This document shows positions 26,752 to 35,543 of a DNA stretch of 64,000 nt, piece by piece. A model generated the notes under the pieces. It ran no database searches. It was not told the DNA's origin and saw only the letters and a program-made list of their open reading frames with translations. The DNA is from Desulfoferrobacter suflitae (lineage in GTDB: Bacteria; Desulfobacterota; Syntrophobacteria; Syntrophobacterales; Syntrophobacteraceae): positions 62,001 through 126,000 of the forward strand of contig NZ_JAIBKA010000010.1 of assembly GCF_022603395.1 (NCBI RefSeq). Direction: 5' to 3'. Each line of letters opens with the position of its first letter. Position 1 is the stretch's first letter. The translations under genes were made by a program, and so were the position numbers.

Positions 26752-26814
26752 TCATGTTAATGTGTGGGCTCTGCGCGGATCAGCGCGATAGAGCACCCCG
26801 TTTTCTTGTCGCAT
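26752..26814 (-). CDS. Possible 20-codon leader peptide before pabA
   Basis: ATG at 26814 opens a frame of 20 codons ending at TGA 26752-26754, just upstream of the leader hairpin. The stop overlaps the ATGAGT segment that could disrupt it. The peptide is Arg-rich and has no tryptophan. Its ribosome-binding site is weak. Confidence 0.25.
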   Translation of the reverse strand: MRQENGVLYRADPRRAHTLT

Positions 26815-26897
26815 TGCTGTAAAGTTTTCTTCCCAAAAAAGCAAAAAATTGTCAAGTAGTGTTTATGCCGATGCAGGCCAGGGAACAGGATGGAGAC

Positions 26898-27845
26898 ATG
26901 ACCAGCGAACGACGGAGAGAGCCGGTGAAAGCCATTGATGTTCTGTGCGTGGGGCTGGCGACCCACGATCTCGTCATGACGATCGATCACCACCCCGGAG
27001 CGGATGAAAAATGTTTTGCCTCCAGCCTGCTGAGTTGCGGAGGAGGACCGGCAGCCAATGCCGCCGTTACCGTGTCGCGCCTTGCAGGCAGAAGCGCTTT
27101 CGCCGGTTGTCTGGGCCGTGATGTTTTCGGAGACGAGCATCACCGGGAGCTCCTGTCTGAAAGGGTGGATACGGGATGGGTGGTGCGCCGGGCAGAACCG
27201 ACCCCGCTATCGGTCATTCTGGTGAAACCGGACGGAAACAGATCGGTAGCGTGTTACAAGTCTGCAACAGCCCCCTTGAAAATATCGGACATCAACCCAG
27301 CCGAGCACAATCCTCTGACCATGCTTTTTGATGGACATGAACCCACCCTTTCAATCGCGCTGGGACAAATTGCAAGACGGAGAGGAATCCCGACCGTTCT
27401 GGATGCCGGCTCGGTGCACCAGGGGACGGTGGAATTGCTTCCCCATACCGACTACCTGGTTGCTTCGGCAACATTCGCCCGCCAGTTTACCGGCCAAAGC
27501 AATATGCAGGCCGCTGCCGAAATACTGAGTCGCCATGCCCCTTTTGTTGTCGTCACCCTGGGTGGGCAAGGTCTGATCTGGAGACTCGGCGCCCAACGGG
27601 GTAAAATGCCCGCGTTCCGCGTGGAAGCAGTGGACACGACCGGGGCCGGCGACACGTTTCACGGCGCCTTCGCTCTGGCCATCGCCCGCGGCCTCGAATT
27701 CTCCAGCGCCATGCGCATAGCAAGCGCCGCCGGAGCCCTGTGCTGCACCCGACTGGGGGCTCGTCCCGCCATTCCCACACTTGCCGAATTGAACAGCTTC
27801 CTCAACTCTAGAGGTCTACGATCTCTACCTCAGACTCGACAATAG
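26898..27845 (+). CDS. PfkB-family carbohydrate kinase
   Basis: A ribokinase-like sugar or nucleoside kinase, 315 residues from the ATG at 26898, which follows GGATGGAGAC. It has VLCVGLATHDLVM near the start, CGGGPAANAAVTVSRLAG (the di-glycine hinge, about 50), FAGCLGRDVFGD and the catalytic DTTGAGDTFHGAFALA (about 245-260, catalytic Asp in GAGD). It is divergent from pabA and convergent with murI. The substrate cannot be read from the sequence. Confidence 0.88.
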   Translation: MTSERRREPVKAIDVLCVGLATHDLVMTIDHHPGADEKCFASSLLSCGGGPAANAAVTVSRLAGRSAFAGCLGRDVFGDEHHRELLSERVDTGWVVRRAEPTPLSVILVKPDGNRSVACYKSATAPLKISDINPAEHNPLTMLFDGHEPTLSIALGQIARRRGIPTVLDAGSVHQGTVELLPHTDYLVASATFARQFTGQSNMQAAAEILSRHAPFVVVTLGGQGLIWRLGAQRGKMPAFRVEAVDTTGAGDTFHGAFALAIARGLEFSSAMRIASAAGALCCTRLGARPAIPTLAELNSFLNSRGLRSLPQTRQ

Positions 27846-28641
27846 GTTCCCCGAGGAATGTTTGGCCCACCCGAGCAAACCGCTCCGCCCCATCGGTTGC
27901 ATAAAAGCGCACATGACCCGGATGGGTGGGCATGGTGCGCAGGAGCTTTCTGGTCTCAAGTTCGTGCGTTACGGCAGCTGCGGTGGTATGTGCCGAATCC
28001 ACCAGGGTGATGTGCAGCCCGACAACTTTTCGGATGGACTCGGTCAGCACCGGAAAATGCGTGCACCCCAGAACGAGGCAGTCTATCGGTTGCGTGCGCG
28101 AACTCTTGAACAACGGGTCGAGGTAATGCGCAACAATTCCTTCTACGAGATGCCCCGCCACCCAGCCCTCCTCGGCGAGAGCCACAAACAGAGGACAGGC
28201 AATGGACACCACGGAAGCGTCCGATCGGATGCGCGCGATCGCCTGCGAGTACGCTCCCTGGCGCACGGTGCTTTCTGTGGCGATGATCGCTATGCTGCCG
28301 CCGACGGATGCCTTGCAGGCCGCATCGGCACCCGGATCAATGACGCCGATGATGGGGAGAGGATGAAACAGCTCCTGGAGCGAAGGCAATGCGATGGCGG
28401 AGGCGGTGTTGCAGGCTGTCACCAGGAGCTTCACATGCCTTTCGACGAGCAGTCCAGCCGCCTGCTGCGCATAGCGTGTGACCGACTGCGCACTCTTGGT
28501 GCCGTAGGGAAGCCGCGCGGTATCCCCGAGATAGAGGAAATCCTCGTTCGGCAGCTGCTCTCTGAGAGCCTTCAAAACCGTCAAACCGCCAACCCCGGAA
28601 TCGAAGACGCCAATGGGCCGTTGCATGATATGTTCGCTCAT
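27808..28641 (-). CDS. murI: Glutamate racemase
   Basis: Makes D-glutamate for peptidoglycan. It shows PIGVFDSGVGGLTVLKAL (residues 8-25), YLGDTARLPYGTKS, the first catalytic cysteine in LVTACNTASAIALP (about 74) and the second in LGCTHFPVL (about 185). The start at 28641 follows GGAAAGGTG and gives 277 residues, the usual length. Its 3' end overlaps the end of the convergent PfkB gene by 38 bases. Confidence 0.94.
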   Translation of the reverse strand: MSEHIMQRPIGVFDSGVGGLTVLKALREQLPNEDFLYLGDTARLPYGTKSAQSVTRYAQQAAGLLVERHVKLLVTACNTASAIALPSLQELFHPLPIIGVIDPGADAACKASVGGSIAIIATESTVRQGAYSQAIARIRSDASVVSIACPLFVALAEEGWVAGHLVEGIVAHYLDPLFKSSRTQPIDCLVLGCTHFPVLTESIRKVVGLHITLVDSAHTTAAAVTHELETRKLLRTMPTHPGHVRFYATDGAERFARVGQTFLGEPIVESEVEIVDL

Positions 28642-28920
28642 CACCTTTCCCGTTCCGTCACCAGGAGTCACACACCACTTAAGCGTCCTGCCAAAAATGC
28701 AGGTCGGAGCTCGAACAACCGTCTCCCAGGACGTCGCTGCACAAACTCCCGGACCTGCTGCCACAGGGTCCCTGCAATTTGTTGGGATCAGCAGGATACA
28801 ACCAAAACAGGCGGTGGAAAATCAACTCTTTTTCGCGTTGACGTTCATTGAATGATTCAGCTTTGCCCTAAATCATGCTATCAGATCAATTTTACTCGAC
28901 ATATTTCAGGAGGGATTGCT

Positions 28921-30687
28921 ATGCGCACATTTGGCGGCGGAAATGCCGCAATGCCCTTTGGCGGCAGCATTGTTGGGTTCAGAGGAGCAATAGCCAGTGA
29001 ACATTACTTGTCCGCTCAAGCCGGCATGGACGTTTTAAAGCAGGGGGGCAACGCGTTTGATGCAGCCGCTGCGGCAACGCTGGTGGAAGGTGTTGTCAAT
29101 CCTCATATGTTCACCATTGGCGGTGAATGCCCGATGCTCCTCTACGCGGCGCAGGAAGACAGGGTGGTGGCCATCAACGGCAATACCGAAGCACCGGCTG
29201 GAGCAACTCCGGAGGTTTACCAGCAGCGCGGCTTTCAGCTGATTCCTCCCGAGGGGGTCTTGGCCGCCGGAGTGCCGTCGGCTTTTGGCGCCTTGATCAC
29301 CATGCTCCTGCGCTACGGAACACTGCCCTTTGAAACCATCGCGGAACCGGCTTGTTGGATCGCGCGCGACGGATTCCCCGTACATGCCGGGCTGGCTCAC
29401 ATGCCGAGATTTTCCATCCGGGCCAACCGCGAAAAGTTTCTCGACCTATGGCCATCTTCCGCCAAGCTTTACCTGGATTCGCATCAATCCGTGCCCCTGC
29501 CTGGGCAGAGACTGAAGAATCAAGCCATGGCAGATCTTTTGGAGGCGTTGACCAGGGCAGCTGGAAATGGTCGGAAAAACGGGCGCCAGGCGGGTCTCAA
29601 AGCTGCCCTCGAGATGTTCTACAGGGGAGATGTCGCTGCTGAAATCGAGGCGTTTGTGGTTGCTCAGGGGGGCTTGCTGCATCGGAGTGATCTGGCCCGA
29701 TTCCAAACCTTTGTGGAGGAGCCTGCTGTCGTTGATTTTCACGACACGACCGTGTTCAAGTGTGGACCCTGGTCTCAGGGACCGGTTTTTCTGCAGCTGC
29801 TCAAGTTGCTGGAGGGATTCGATCTGGCCGGCATGGGGCACAACTCGGCCGACTACCTTCATGTCTGGATCGAAGCGGCCAAACTGGCCTATGCCGACAG
29901 GGAACAGTTTTACGCCGATCCGCGCTTTTTCGATGTGCCCCTGGGAGAGCTTTTGAGTGCCGATTACGGCGATGCAAGGCGTTCCCTCATTGACCACCGT
30001 CATGCCAGCGGGCAGCATCGGCCGGGCGATCCGCGGCGGTCGGCGCCGCTTTTGCCGGAAAATGAGGTGTTTTCCTGGTCGAGCTGGGGATACGGCACCG
30101 TCCATGTTGCCGTAATCGACAAATGGGGAAACATGGCGGCGTTGACTCCAAGCGGCGGATGGATTTCCGGAAACGAAGTCATACCTTCGCTGGGATTTCC
30201 CCTCACCACGCGCCTGCAGACCTTTTATCTCGACGCTCGCCACCCCAACGTGATCGCCCCGGGCAAGCGTCCGCGCACCACTCTGAGCCCGTCTTTGGCG
30301 TTTCGCTGGGGAAAGCCCTGGATGGTTTTTGGAACCATGGGCGGTGACCAGCAGGACCAGTGGACCAGCCAATTTTTTCTGAATCGGGTGCTGTTCAATA
30401 TGTCCGTTCAGGAGGCCATCGAAGCTCCCAAAGTGACTTTCGACCACAGCCCGGCGATCTTTTATCCACACGATGCATTTCCCAAACAAGTGCGCCTGGA
30501 GGGGCGCATACCGGGGCCGGTGGTCGATCGGCTCAACAGCCGAGGACACCTTGCCCGACATGAAGCCGATTGGGCTGCCGGTTTCATCTGCGCCGTAGGG
30601 CGCGACACCGACGGCATGCTTGAAGCCGGCGCCGACCCCAGGGGCAACAAGGCCGCAGTGTTCCCCGCATGCGCCTTGGCCTGGTGA
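28921..30687 (+). CDS. ggt: Gamma-glutamyltransferase family protein
   Basis: An N-terminal-nucleophile hydrolase, 588 residues from the ATG behind AGGAGGGA. It has ASEHYLSAQAGMDVLKQGGNAFDAAAA near the start and the autoprocessing site around YGTVHVAVIDKWGNMAALTPSGGW, whose threonine is the expected catalytic nucleophile. PGKRPRTTLSPSL follows. No signal peptide is seen, so it resembles cytoplasmic GGT-like enzymes rather than periplasmic Ggt. It could cleave glutathione-type or gamma-glutamyl peptides, or be a related acylase. Confidence 0.86.
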   Translation: MRTFGGGNAAMPFGGSIVGFRGAIASEHYLSAQAGMDVLKQGGNAFDAAAAATLVEGVVNPHMFTIGGECPMLLYAAQEDRVVAINGNTEAPAGATPEVYQQRGFQLIPPEGVLAAGVPSAFGALITMLLRYGTLPFETIAEPACWIARDGFPVHAGLAHMPRFSIRANREKFLDLWPSSAKLYLDSHQSVPLPGQRLKNQAMADLLEALTRAAGNGRKNGRQAGLKAALEMFYRGDVAAEIEAFVVAQGGLLHRSDLARFQTFVEEPAVVDFHDTTVFKCGPWSQGPVFLQLLKLLEGFDLAGMGHNSADYLHVWIEAAKLAYADREQFYADPRFFDVPLGELLSADYGDARRSLIDHRHASGQHRPGDPRRSAPLLPENEVFSWSSWGYGTVHVAVIDKWGNMAALTPSGGWISGNEVIPSLGFPLTTRLQTFYLDARHPNVIAPGKRPRTTLSPSLAFRWGKPWMVFGTMGGDQQDQWTSQFFLNRVLFNMSVQEAIEAPKVTFDHSPAIFYPHDAFPKQVRLEGRIPGPVVDRLNSRGHLARHEADWAAGFICAVGRDTDGMLEAGADPRGNKAAVFPACALAW

Positions 30688-30764
30688 AATTTCAACGTCA
30701 ACGGTTGCGGCTTGAACCATATCTGCTATTATGCTGCGACTTTGCTCCCCCAACGCATTGGGTT

Positions 30765-30788
30765 CCCTCTTCCCGTCAAGGGAGAGGG
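30765..30788 (+). repeat. CT/GA-rich inverted repeat
   Basis: CCCTCTTCCC and GGGAGAGGG flank a short GTCAAG spacer, followed by GGGGTGAGGG. Such pyrimidine/purine palindromes recur between genes in many proteobacterial genomes. It lies in the 174-bp gap between ggt and dctQ. Confidence 0.5.
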
Positions 30789-30861
30789 GCGGGGTGAGGG
30801 AGACATGATACGCAGCATCTGAGTTGAGGGCGGCAGCCCGCAGGAATCGGATGGAGGAAAG

Positions 30862-31398
30862 ATGTGGCGGATAACGAAAATTGTTGGCGGCATTGACCGG
30901 CTCAATCAAAGGGTGGGCAGGGCGGTATCCTGGCTGAGCGGGCTCATGGTCGTGGTGGTGACCGTTGATGTCGTCATGCGCTACCTGTTTCGAACCAGCT
31001 ATGTTTTTGTTCAGGAGCTGGAGTGGCACCTTTTCGGGGCGCTTTTTTTGCTCGGTGCAGGCTATACACTGCTGCACGATGCCCATGTGCGCGTCGACAT
31101 CTTCTACCAGAGACTCACCGCCAGGCAGCAGGCGTGGGTCGATTTGCTCGGGACCCTGCTCTTTCTTTTGCCCGGCTGCATACTGGTCATCTCAACCTCC
31201 TGGGAGTTCTTTATCAATTCCTGGTCCATCGGTGAAGGATCGCCCGATCCCGGTGGCATTCCGGCACGCTATATCCTGAAAGCGGTGATTCCCATCGGCT
31301 TTTTTCTCGTCGCCCTGCAGGGAATATCCCTCGCGCTCAAGTCTCTAACGGCACTCTTAGGCTATTCGTTGAAGACCGATGAGGAGGAGGCGCTATGA
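30862..31398 (+). CDS. dctQ: TRAP transporter small membrane subunit
   Basis: 178 residues with four membrane helices (about 18-38, 47-70, 90-115, 130-158). The DctQ signature is ELEWHLFGALFLLGAGYTLLHDAHVRVDIFY (in QELEWHLFG and HVRVDIF). The subunit links the binding protein to the large permease in sodium-driven uptake of carboxylates or related solutes. GGAGGAAAG precedes the ATG. It overlaps dctM by four bases (ATGA). Confidence 0.92.
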   Translation: MWRITKIVGGIDRLNQRVGRAVSWLSGLMVVVVTVDVVMRYLFRTSYVFVQELEWHLFGALFLLGAGYTLLHDAHVRVDIFYQRLTARQQAWVDLLGTLLFLLPGCILVISTSWEFFINSWSIGEGSPDPGGIPARYILKAVIPIGFFLVALQGISLALKSLTALLGYSLKTDEEEAL

Positions 31399-32717
31399 TG
31401 GAGTCCCTGCCAATCATCATGTTTGCGGTTCTTACGGTGCTCCTGATGATCGGCTTCCCGGTGGCGTTCACCTTGTTGGGAACCGCGCTGTTTTTCGGGC
31501 TCATCGGTTTTGGATGGAACTTTTTCAACCTTCTGCCCCTGCGCATCTGGGGCATCATGACCAACTTCACGCTGCTTGCCGTGCCGCTCTTTGTGTTCAT
31601 GGGAGTCATGCTCGAGCGCTCGGGAATTGCCGAAGAGCTGCTGGAAACCATGGCGCTGCTGTTCGGCCGCATACGCGGCGGGCTGGCCATATCCGTTGTG
31701 ATTGTGGGGGCTCTGCTGGGGGCATCGACGGGCATTGTCGGTGCAACGGTTGTCACCATGGGTTTGCTTTCCCTGCCCACCATGCTGCGCCGCGGCTACC
31801 AGGCCGAATTGGCCACGGGAACCATTGCCGCTTCGGGGACCCTGGGACAAATCATCCCTCCCAGCATTGTGCTGGTGCTGCTTGGCGACATAGTCGGAGT
31901 GCCGGTCGGGAACCTCTTCGTCGGAGCCATCATACCCGGCATGATCCTGGTCACCCTTTATTCCCTTTACGTGCTGGTGATCGCACGGCTGAAGCCACAC
32001 TGGGCGCCTCTCATCCCCGACAGGGAATGGCGCGAGATTCTTGCCGGGGGATTGGGGAAGAGAGTCCTCAAGGCGCTCTTCCCACCCATGTTTCTCATGG
32101 TTTCAGTGTTGGGATCGATCTTCTTTGGCATCGCATCGCCCACCGAAGCCGCTGCCGTAGGCGCCACCGGCGCAACCCTGCTGTCCATAGCCAACCGAAG
32201 GTTCGATTTTAACGTCCTGCAGCAGGTCATGGCCTCCACCACCAGGCTCACCTGTATGGTGTTCATCATTCTCGTCGGCGCGGGAGCCTTTGGCCTGGTA
32301 TTCCGCGGTCTGGGCGGAGACCACGTGGTGCGCAGCTACATTCAGCACATTCCCTACGGAAAATGGGGAGTGGTCTTCATTGTCATGTGCATTATTTTTG
32401 TCATCGGGTTTTTTCTTGATTTCATCGAGATCACTTTCATCCACATTCCCGTACTCGCACCGATTATGGCACACTTGGGCTTCGATCCCCTGTGGTTTTC
32501 CATCCTGTTTGCGGTGAACCTGCAGACATCGTTCATGACTCCCCCCTTCGGGTTTTCCCTGTTTTACCTCAAAGGGGTCTCCCCGCCCGAAATAACCACC
32601 GGGCACATCTATCGAGGGATCATACCGTATGTCGTTTTGCAGTTGATCGGATTGCTGCTGGTGGTGTTCTTTCCGGAAACGGCAACCTGGCTGCCGCGCG
32701 CATTGGCTGGTCGCTGA
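31395..32717 (+). CDS. dctM: TRAP transporter large permease subunit
   Basis: The 440-residue transport channel with about 12-13 hydrophobic helices. It has GFPVAFTLLGTALFFG, GVMLERSGIAEELLETM, GALLGASTGIVGATVVTMGLLSLPTML, GTLGQIIPPSIVLVLLG and SPTEAAAVGATGA, the conserved DctM loops. ATPase subunits are absent, as expected for TRAP. The binding protein is encoded convergently downstream rather than in the same operon. Confidence 0.94.
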   Translation: MMESLPIIMFAVLTVLLMIGFPVAFTLLGTALFFGLIGFGWNFFNLLPLRIWGIMTNFTLLAVPLFVFMGVMLERSGIAEELLETMALLFGRIRGGLAISVVIVGALLGASTGIVGATVVTMGLLSLPTMLRRGYQAELATGTIAASGTLGQIIPPSIVLVLLGDIVGVPVGNLFVGAIIPGMILVTLYSLYVLVIARLKPHWAPLIPDREWREILAGGLGKRVLKALFPPMFLMVSVLGSIFFGIASPTEAAAVGATGATLLSIANRRFDFNVLQQVMASTTRLTCMVFIILVGAGAFGLVFRGLGGDHVVRSYIQHIPYGKWGVVFIVMCIIFVIGFFLDFIEITFIHIPVLAPIMAHLGFDPLWFSILFAVNLQTSFMTPPFGFSLFYLKGVSPPEITTGHIYRGIIPYVVLQLIGLLLVVFFPETATWLPRALAGR

Positions 32718-32828
32718 GCACCTCCTTCCCACGGCAGGGCCGGCAAGCGTACACATGGTTCCGCAGGAACGGCACGGTGAGGCGGCAAGATATTACGGGC
32801 AGGCGAAAAGTCCTTGCGACATGGCGGA

Positions 32829-32872
32829 TTGTCAGGGAGTGCCGGCGCACCCCCTGACCCCCTGCCGGCACT
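32829..32872. repeat. Palindromic element shared with 54670, also a hairpin between convergent TRAP genes
   Basis: TTGTCAGGGAGTGC at 32829-32842 and CCCTGAC at 32852-32858 form one stem. AGTGCCGGC (32838-32846) can alternatively pair with GCCGGCACT (32864-32872). The first 14 bases occur identically at 54670. It sits between the ends of dctM and dctP, so it may act as a two-way terminator. Confidence 0.55.
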
Positions 32873-32877
32873 GCAGC

Positions 32878-34032
32878 TTACTGCTGCGGACCAAAAGCGA
32901 TGTAGTCCTGGTATGCTTTTTCGGAAACCTTGTTCCAACCTCCCAGCTTCTTCCTGTACGCTTTGAAAGCTTCATTTACTTTTTTCGCCGCAGCATCCTT
33001 TTCAGCCTCTTCCTCCAAAACCTCTGCGGAAAGCTTCTGGAAGTCCGTCAGGACCGAATCGGGGAAACGCAGGAGCTCAACCTTGTGCTCATTCACCAGC
33101 GTCTCGAGGGCTTCACCGTTGCGACTTTCAAACTCGCACAGACTCCACATGTTCGTTTCGGCCGCCGCAGCATCCAGAATGGCTTTCAGATCGCTTGGCA
33201 GTGCATCGTAGGCCTTCTTGTTGAAGATCACCTCGAGGCATGTCCCGGGCTCATGCCAGCCGGGATAATAATAATACTTGGCCGCCTGGTAGAAGCCCAT
33301 GCGCAGGTCATGCAGGGGGCCGACCCATTCGGTGGCATCAATCACGCCGCGCTCCAGTGACGTGTAGATCTCGCCTCCGGCCAGCAGCACCACGGTGGCG
33401 CCCGCCTTGGCGACCACTTTGCCCCCCAGGCCGGGAATCCTGATCTTCAGTCCCTTAAAATCATCAACGCTTTCTATTTTCTTGTTGAACCAGCCGCCCA
33501 TCTGTACGCCGGTGTTTCCCTGCGGCCGCGGAACAACATTGAAAGGAGCATAGACTTCCTCCCACAGCTGCAGGCCCCCTCCCGAATAAAACCAGGCATT
33601 GATCATCTGCGGATTGAACCCGAACGGCACCGCCGAGAACCACTGGGCTGCGGGGACTTTGCCGGCCCAGTAGTAGGCTGCGCCGCTGCCGCATTCCACG
33701 GTACCCTGTGAGACCGCATCAAAGGTGCCGAGGGGGGGCACCAACTCGCCTCCGGCATACACCTGGATCTTCATGCGGCCGTTGCTCATCTCTTCGACAC
33801 GTCTGGCAAAACGCTCGGACCCGGTTTGAAGAATCGGAAGCTCCGGAGGCCAGGTCGTGACCATCTTCCAATTGTAGGTCTTCCCCTGAGCCCACACATA
33901 GGGGGCTGAAACCGCCGTCGTGGCGACTGCCGCCGCACCGACTGCGCCCACCTTTTTGATGAAATCCCGCCTGCTCTTGTCCACCTTTGCTGTTTGATCC
34001 TTGGGCATCTCCAAAACAGACAAAAGACTCAT
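32878..34032 (-). CDS. dctP: TRAP transporter substrate-binding protein, Tat-exported
   Basis: Periplasmic solute receptor, 384 residues. A twin-arginine signal is visible at residues 19-48: SRRDFIKKVGAVGAAAVATT, then SAPYVWAQ. DctP segments include VYAGGELVPPLGTFDAVSQG, GVIDATEWVGPLHDLRMGFY and WHEPGTCLEVIFNKKAYDALP. The last two suggest the alpha-keto-acid/mannitol-type TRAP subgroup. The start at 34032 follows GGGAGGATCGT; the frame extends further without homology. It is transcribed toward dctM, an unusual order, presumably from its own promoter in the gap upstream. Confidence 0.92.
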   Translation of the reverse strand: MSLLSVLEMPKDQTAKVDKSRRDFIKKVGAVGAAAVATTAVSAPYVWAQGKTYNWKMVTTWPPELPILQTGSERFARRVEEMSNGRMKIQVYAGGELVPPLGTFDAVSQGTVECGSGAAYYWAGKVPAAQWFSAVPFGFNPQMINAWFYSGGGLQLWEEVYAPFNVVPRPQGNTGVQMGGWFNKKIESVDDFKGLKIRIPGLGGKVVAKAGATVVLLAGGEIYTSLERGVIDATEWVGPLHDLRMGFYQAAKYYYYPGWHEPGTCLEVIFNKKAYDALPSDLKAILDAAAAETNMWSLCEFESRNGEALETLVNEHKVELLRFPDSVLTDFQKLSAEVLEEEAEKDAAAKKVNEAFKAYRKKLGGWNKVSEKAYQDYIAFGPQQ

Positions 34033-34313
34033 ACGATCCTCCCTGCATGATGTGAATGATACGGCCCGGAACATCCGGGCCGGCAGAACACCAACCGCCT
34101 TGATTGAACGCCGTGGGACTGCGGGCAAGGCCCCCCTACCCTGCTGTTGAAGGCCATCGTAGAGAGTCATTTGAAGCACTGGAAGTTTGAAGTGTGAGGA
34201 GAAGTCAGCAGATCATTCCGCAGCCACTGGAACAAGGAGAGCGCAATCGCCGGGTGCCGCCCAGAGTCGGGTTCATCACGCATACCACATTACCGCTCAT
34301 CCAGCAAATGATT

Positions 34314-34414
34314 ACACCGCGGTGTGACGGCACCCGTTTCAGAGCGACTCGGTTTTCAATACCGAGTCGCTCTTGGAGTCGGTCTTGTTCAATTGGACCG
34401 CGGCGCCGCAGGTC
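34314..34414. repeat. Cluster of three inverted repeats between selD and dctP
   Basis: In the 443-bp gap 34033-34475 there are ACACCGCGGTGT (34314-34325, a 12-bp palindrome), a 13-bp perfect stem AGAGCGACTCGGT/ACCGAGTCGCTCT around TTTCAAT (34341-34373), and GGACC...GGTCC with a GGCGCC core (34395-34414). The 13-bp hairpin lies after the selD stop and before dctP, so it probably ends the selenium operon transcript, although no T-run follows. No coding frame is convincing. Confidence 0.6.
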
Positions 34415-34475
34415 CGGGCTTCAACAATCTGCCGAACGCCCGCATCGGGCAGTGAAAGGAAGCATCGTTGTAGTG

Positions 34476-35543
34476 CTAACGAAGCTCAACGATGCCGCGG
34501 CTCCGTTCGGAGACGCGGCCAATGATGGCGGATTGCTCGATCCCCGCCGCATGGAGATTCTCCAGGGCTCTTGCCGCCACTTCGGGCGGCAGGCTGACCA
34601 GTAATCCGCCGGACGTTTGCGCGTCTGCCATGACATCGAGCAAAAGCGGATCAATGGTCCCCGTCTCGCGCACGCTCGACGCACAGAAGTTGCGGTTGGC
34701 GTAGCTGCCCGCGGGCACCAGGCCCATGCCCGCATGATCGAGCACTTCTGCCATGATGGGAACTTCTGCCGTTTCAATGGTCAGCGTCACCCTGCTGGCC
34801 TGAGCCATCTCCAGGGCATGCCCCAACAGACCGAAGCCGGTGATATCGGTGCAGCCGTGGACGGGATAGAGCAACAAGACTTCCGCCGCCTGCTTGTTGA
34901 GGGTCGCCATCAGCTCGATGGCGGCGGCCTCAGCGGCGGCCGAAGCCAGGCCGGCCTTGATGGCGGTCGCCAGAATCCCGGTGCCGAGCGGCTTAGTCAA
35001 AATCAACACATCCCCGGGCTTGGCCCCGGCGTTGGCCCATACACGGTCCGGGTGCACCAGCCCGGTGACCGAAAGCCCATATTTCAGTTCCAGATCGTCT
35101 ACGCTGTGCCCGCCGGCAAGCGCTGCCCCGGCTTCATAAATCTTCTCCAGACCACCCCGCAGAATTTCTTTGAGGATCGACTTGTCGAGCTTGCCGATGG
35201 GGAAGCAGACAATGTTCATGGCCGTAATGGGGCGGCCACCCATGGCGTAGACATCGCTCAGGGCGTTGGCCGCGGCAATCCTTCCGAAATCAAACGGGTC
35301 ATTGACGATGGGGGTGAAAAAATCAACGGTTTGGATCAGCGCCAGATCTTCACTTATGCGATAGACTCCCGCATCCTCGCAATGTTCCAGGCCGACAATG
35401 AGGTTTGCATCCGGCTTCAGCGGCAGTTCCAGTAAAATTTCAGCCAGGTCCCCTGGACTGATCTTTGCCGCTCAGCCCGCAGCCCGCACGCCTTTTGCAA
35501 GTTCTACTGTGGTTTTTTCCATAAATCCAATGTCACCCTTCAT
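34476..35543 (-). CDS. selD: Selenide, water dikinase (selenophosphate synthetase) with selenocysteine active site
   Basis: Makes selenophosphate, the selenium donor for selenocysteine and selenouridine. The frame from ATG 35543 (or 35522) reads VELAKGVRAAG, TGA at 35474-35472, then AAKISPGDLAEIL. This is exactly the SelD active-site loop, where the residue is Cys or Sec and is followed by the conserved AAK lysine. Next come DFFTPIVNDPFDFGRIAAANALSDVYAMGG (in TVDFFTPIVND and ALSDVYAMGG), GGHSVDD, HGCTDITGFGLLGH and DAQTSGGLL. Full length is 355 residues. The ATG overlaps the stop of yedF (ATGA). Automatic annotation would start wrongly at 35243 and lose the active site. Confidence 0.95.
35472..35474 (-). 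other. In-frame UGA for the SelD active-site selenocysteine
   Basis: The UGA is followed by a hairpin close to the E. coli-type SECIS. Counting U of UGA as 1, CAG (15-17), bulged U (18) and CCAGG (19-23) pair with CCUGG (27-31) and CUG (32-34) around a GGA loop. The bulged U and apical G match features that SelB recognises in the fdhF element. The pairing was drawn by eye. Confidence 0.85.

Noticed and set aside
34341-34373. tRNA-Sec or tRNA-Ser because of a TCA or TGA anticodon-like loop
   Set aside because: The stem is 13 bp, far longer than an anticodon arm. No T-arm sequence, acceptor pairing or CCA end is found on either strand.
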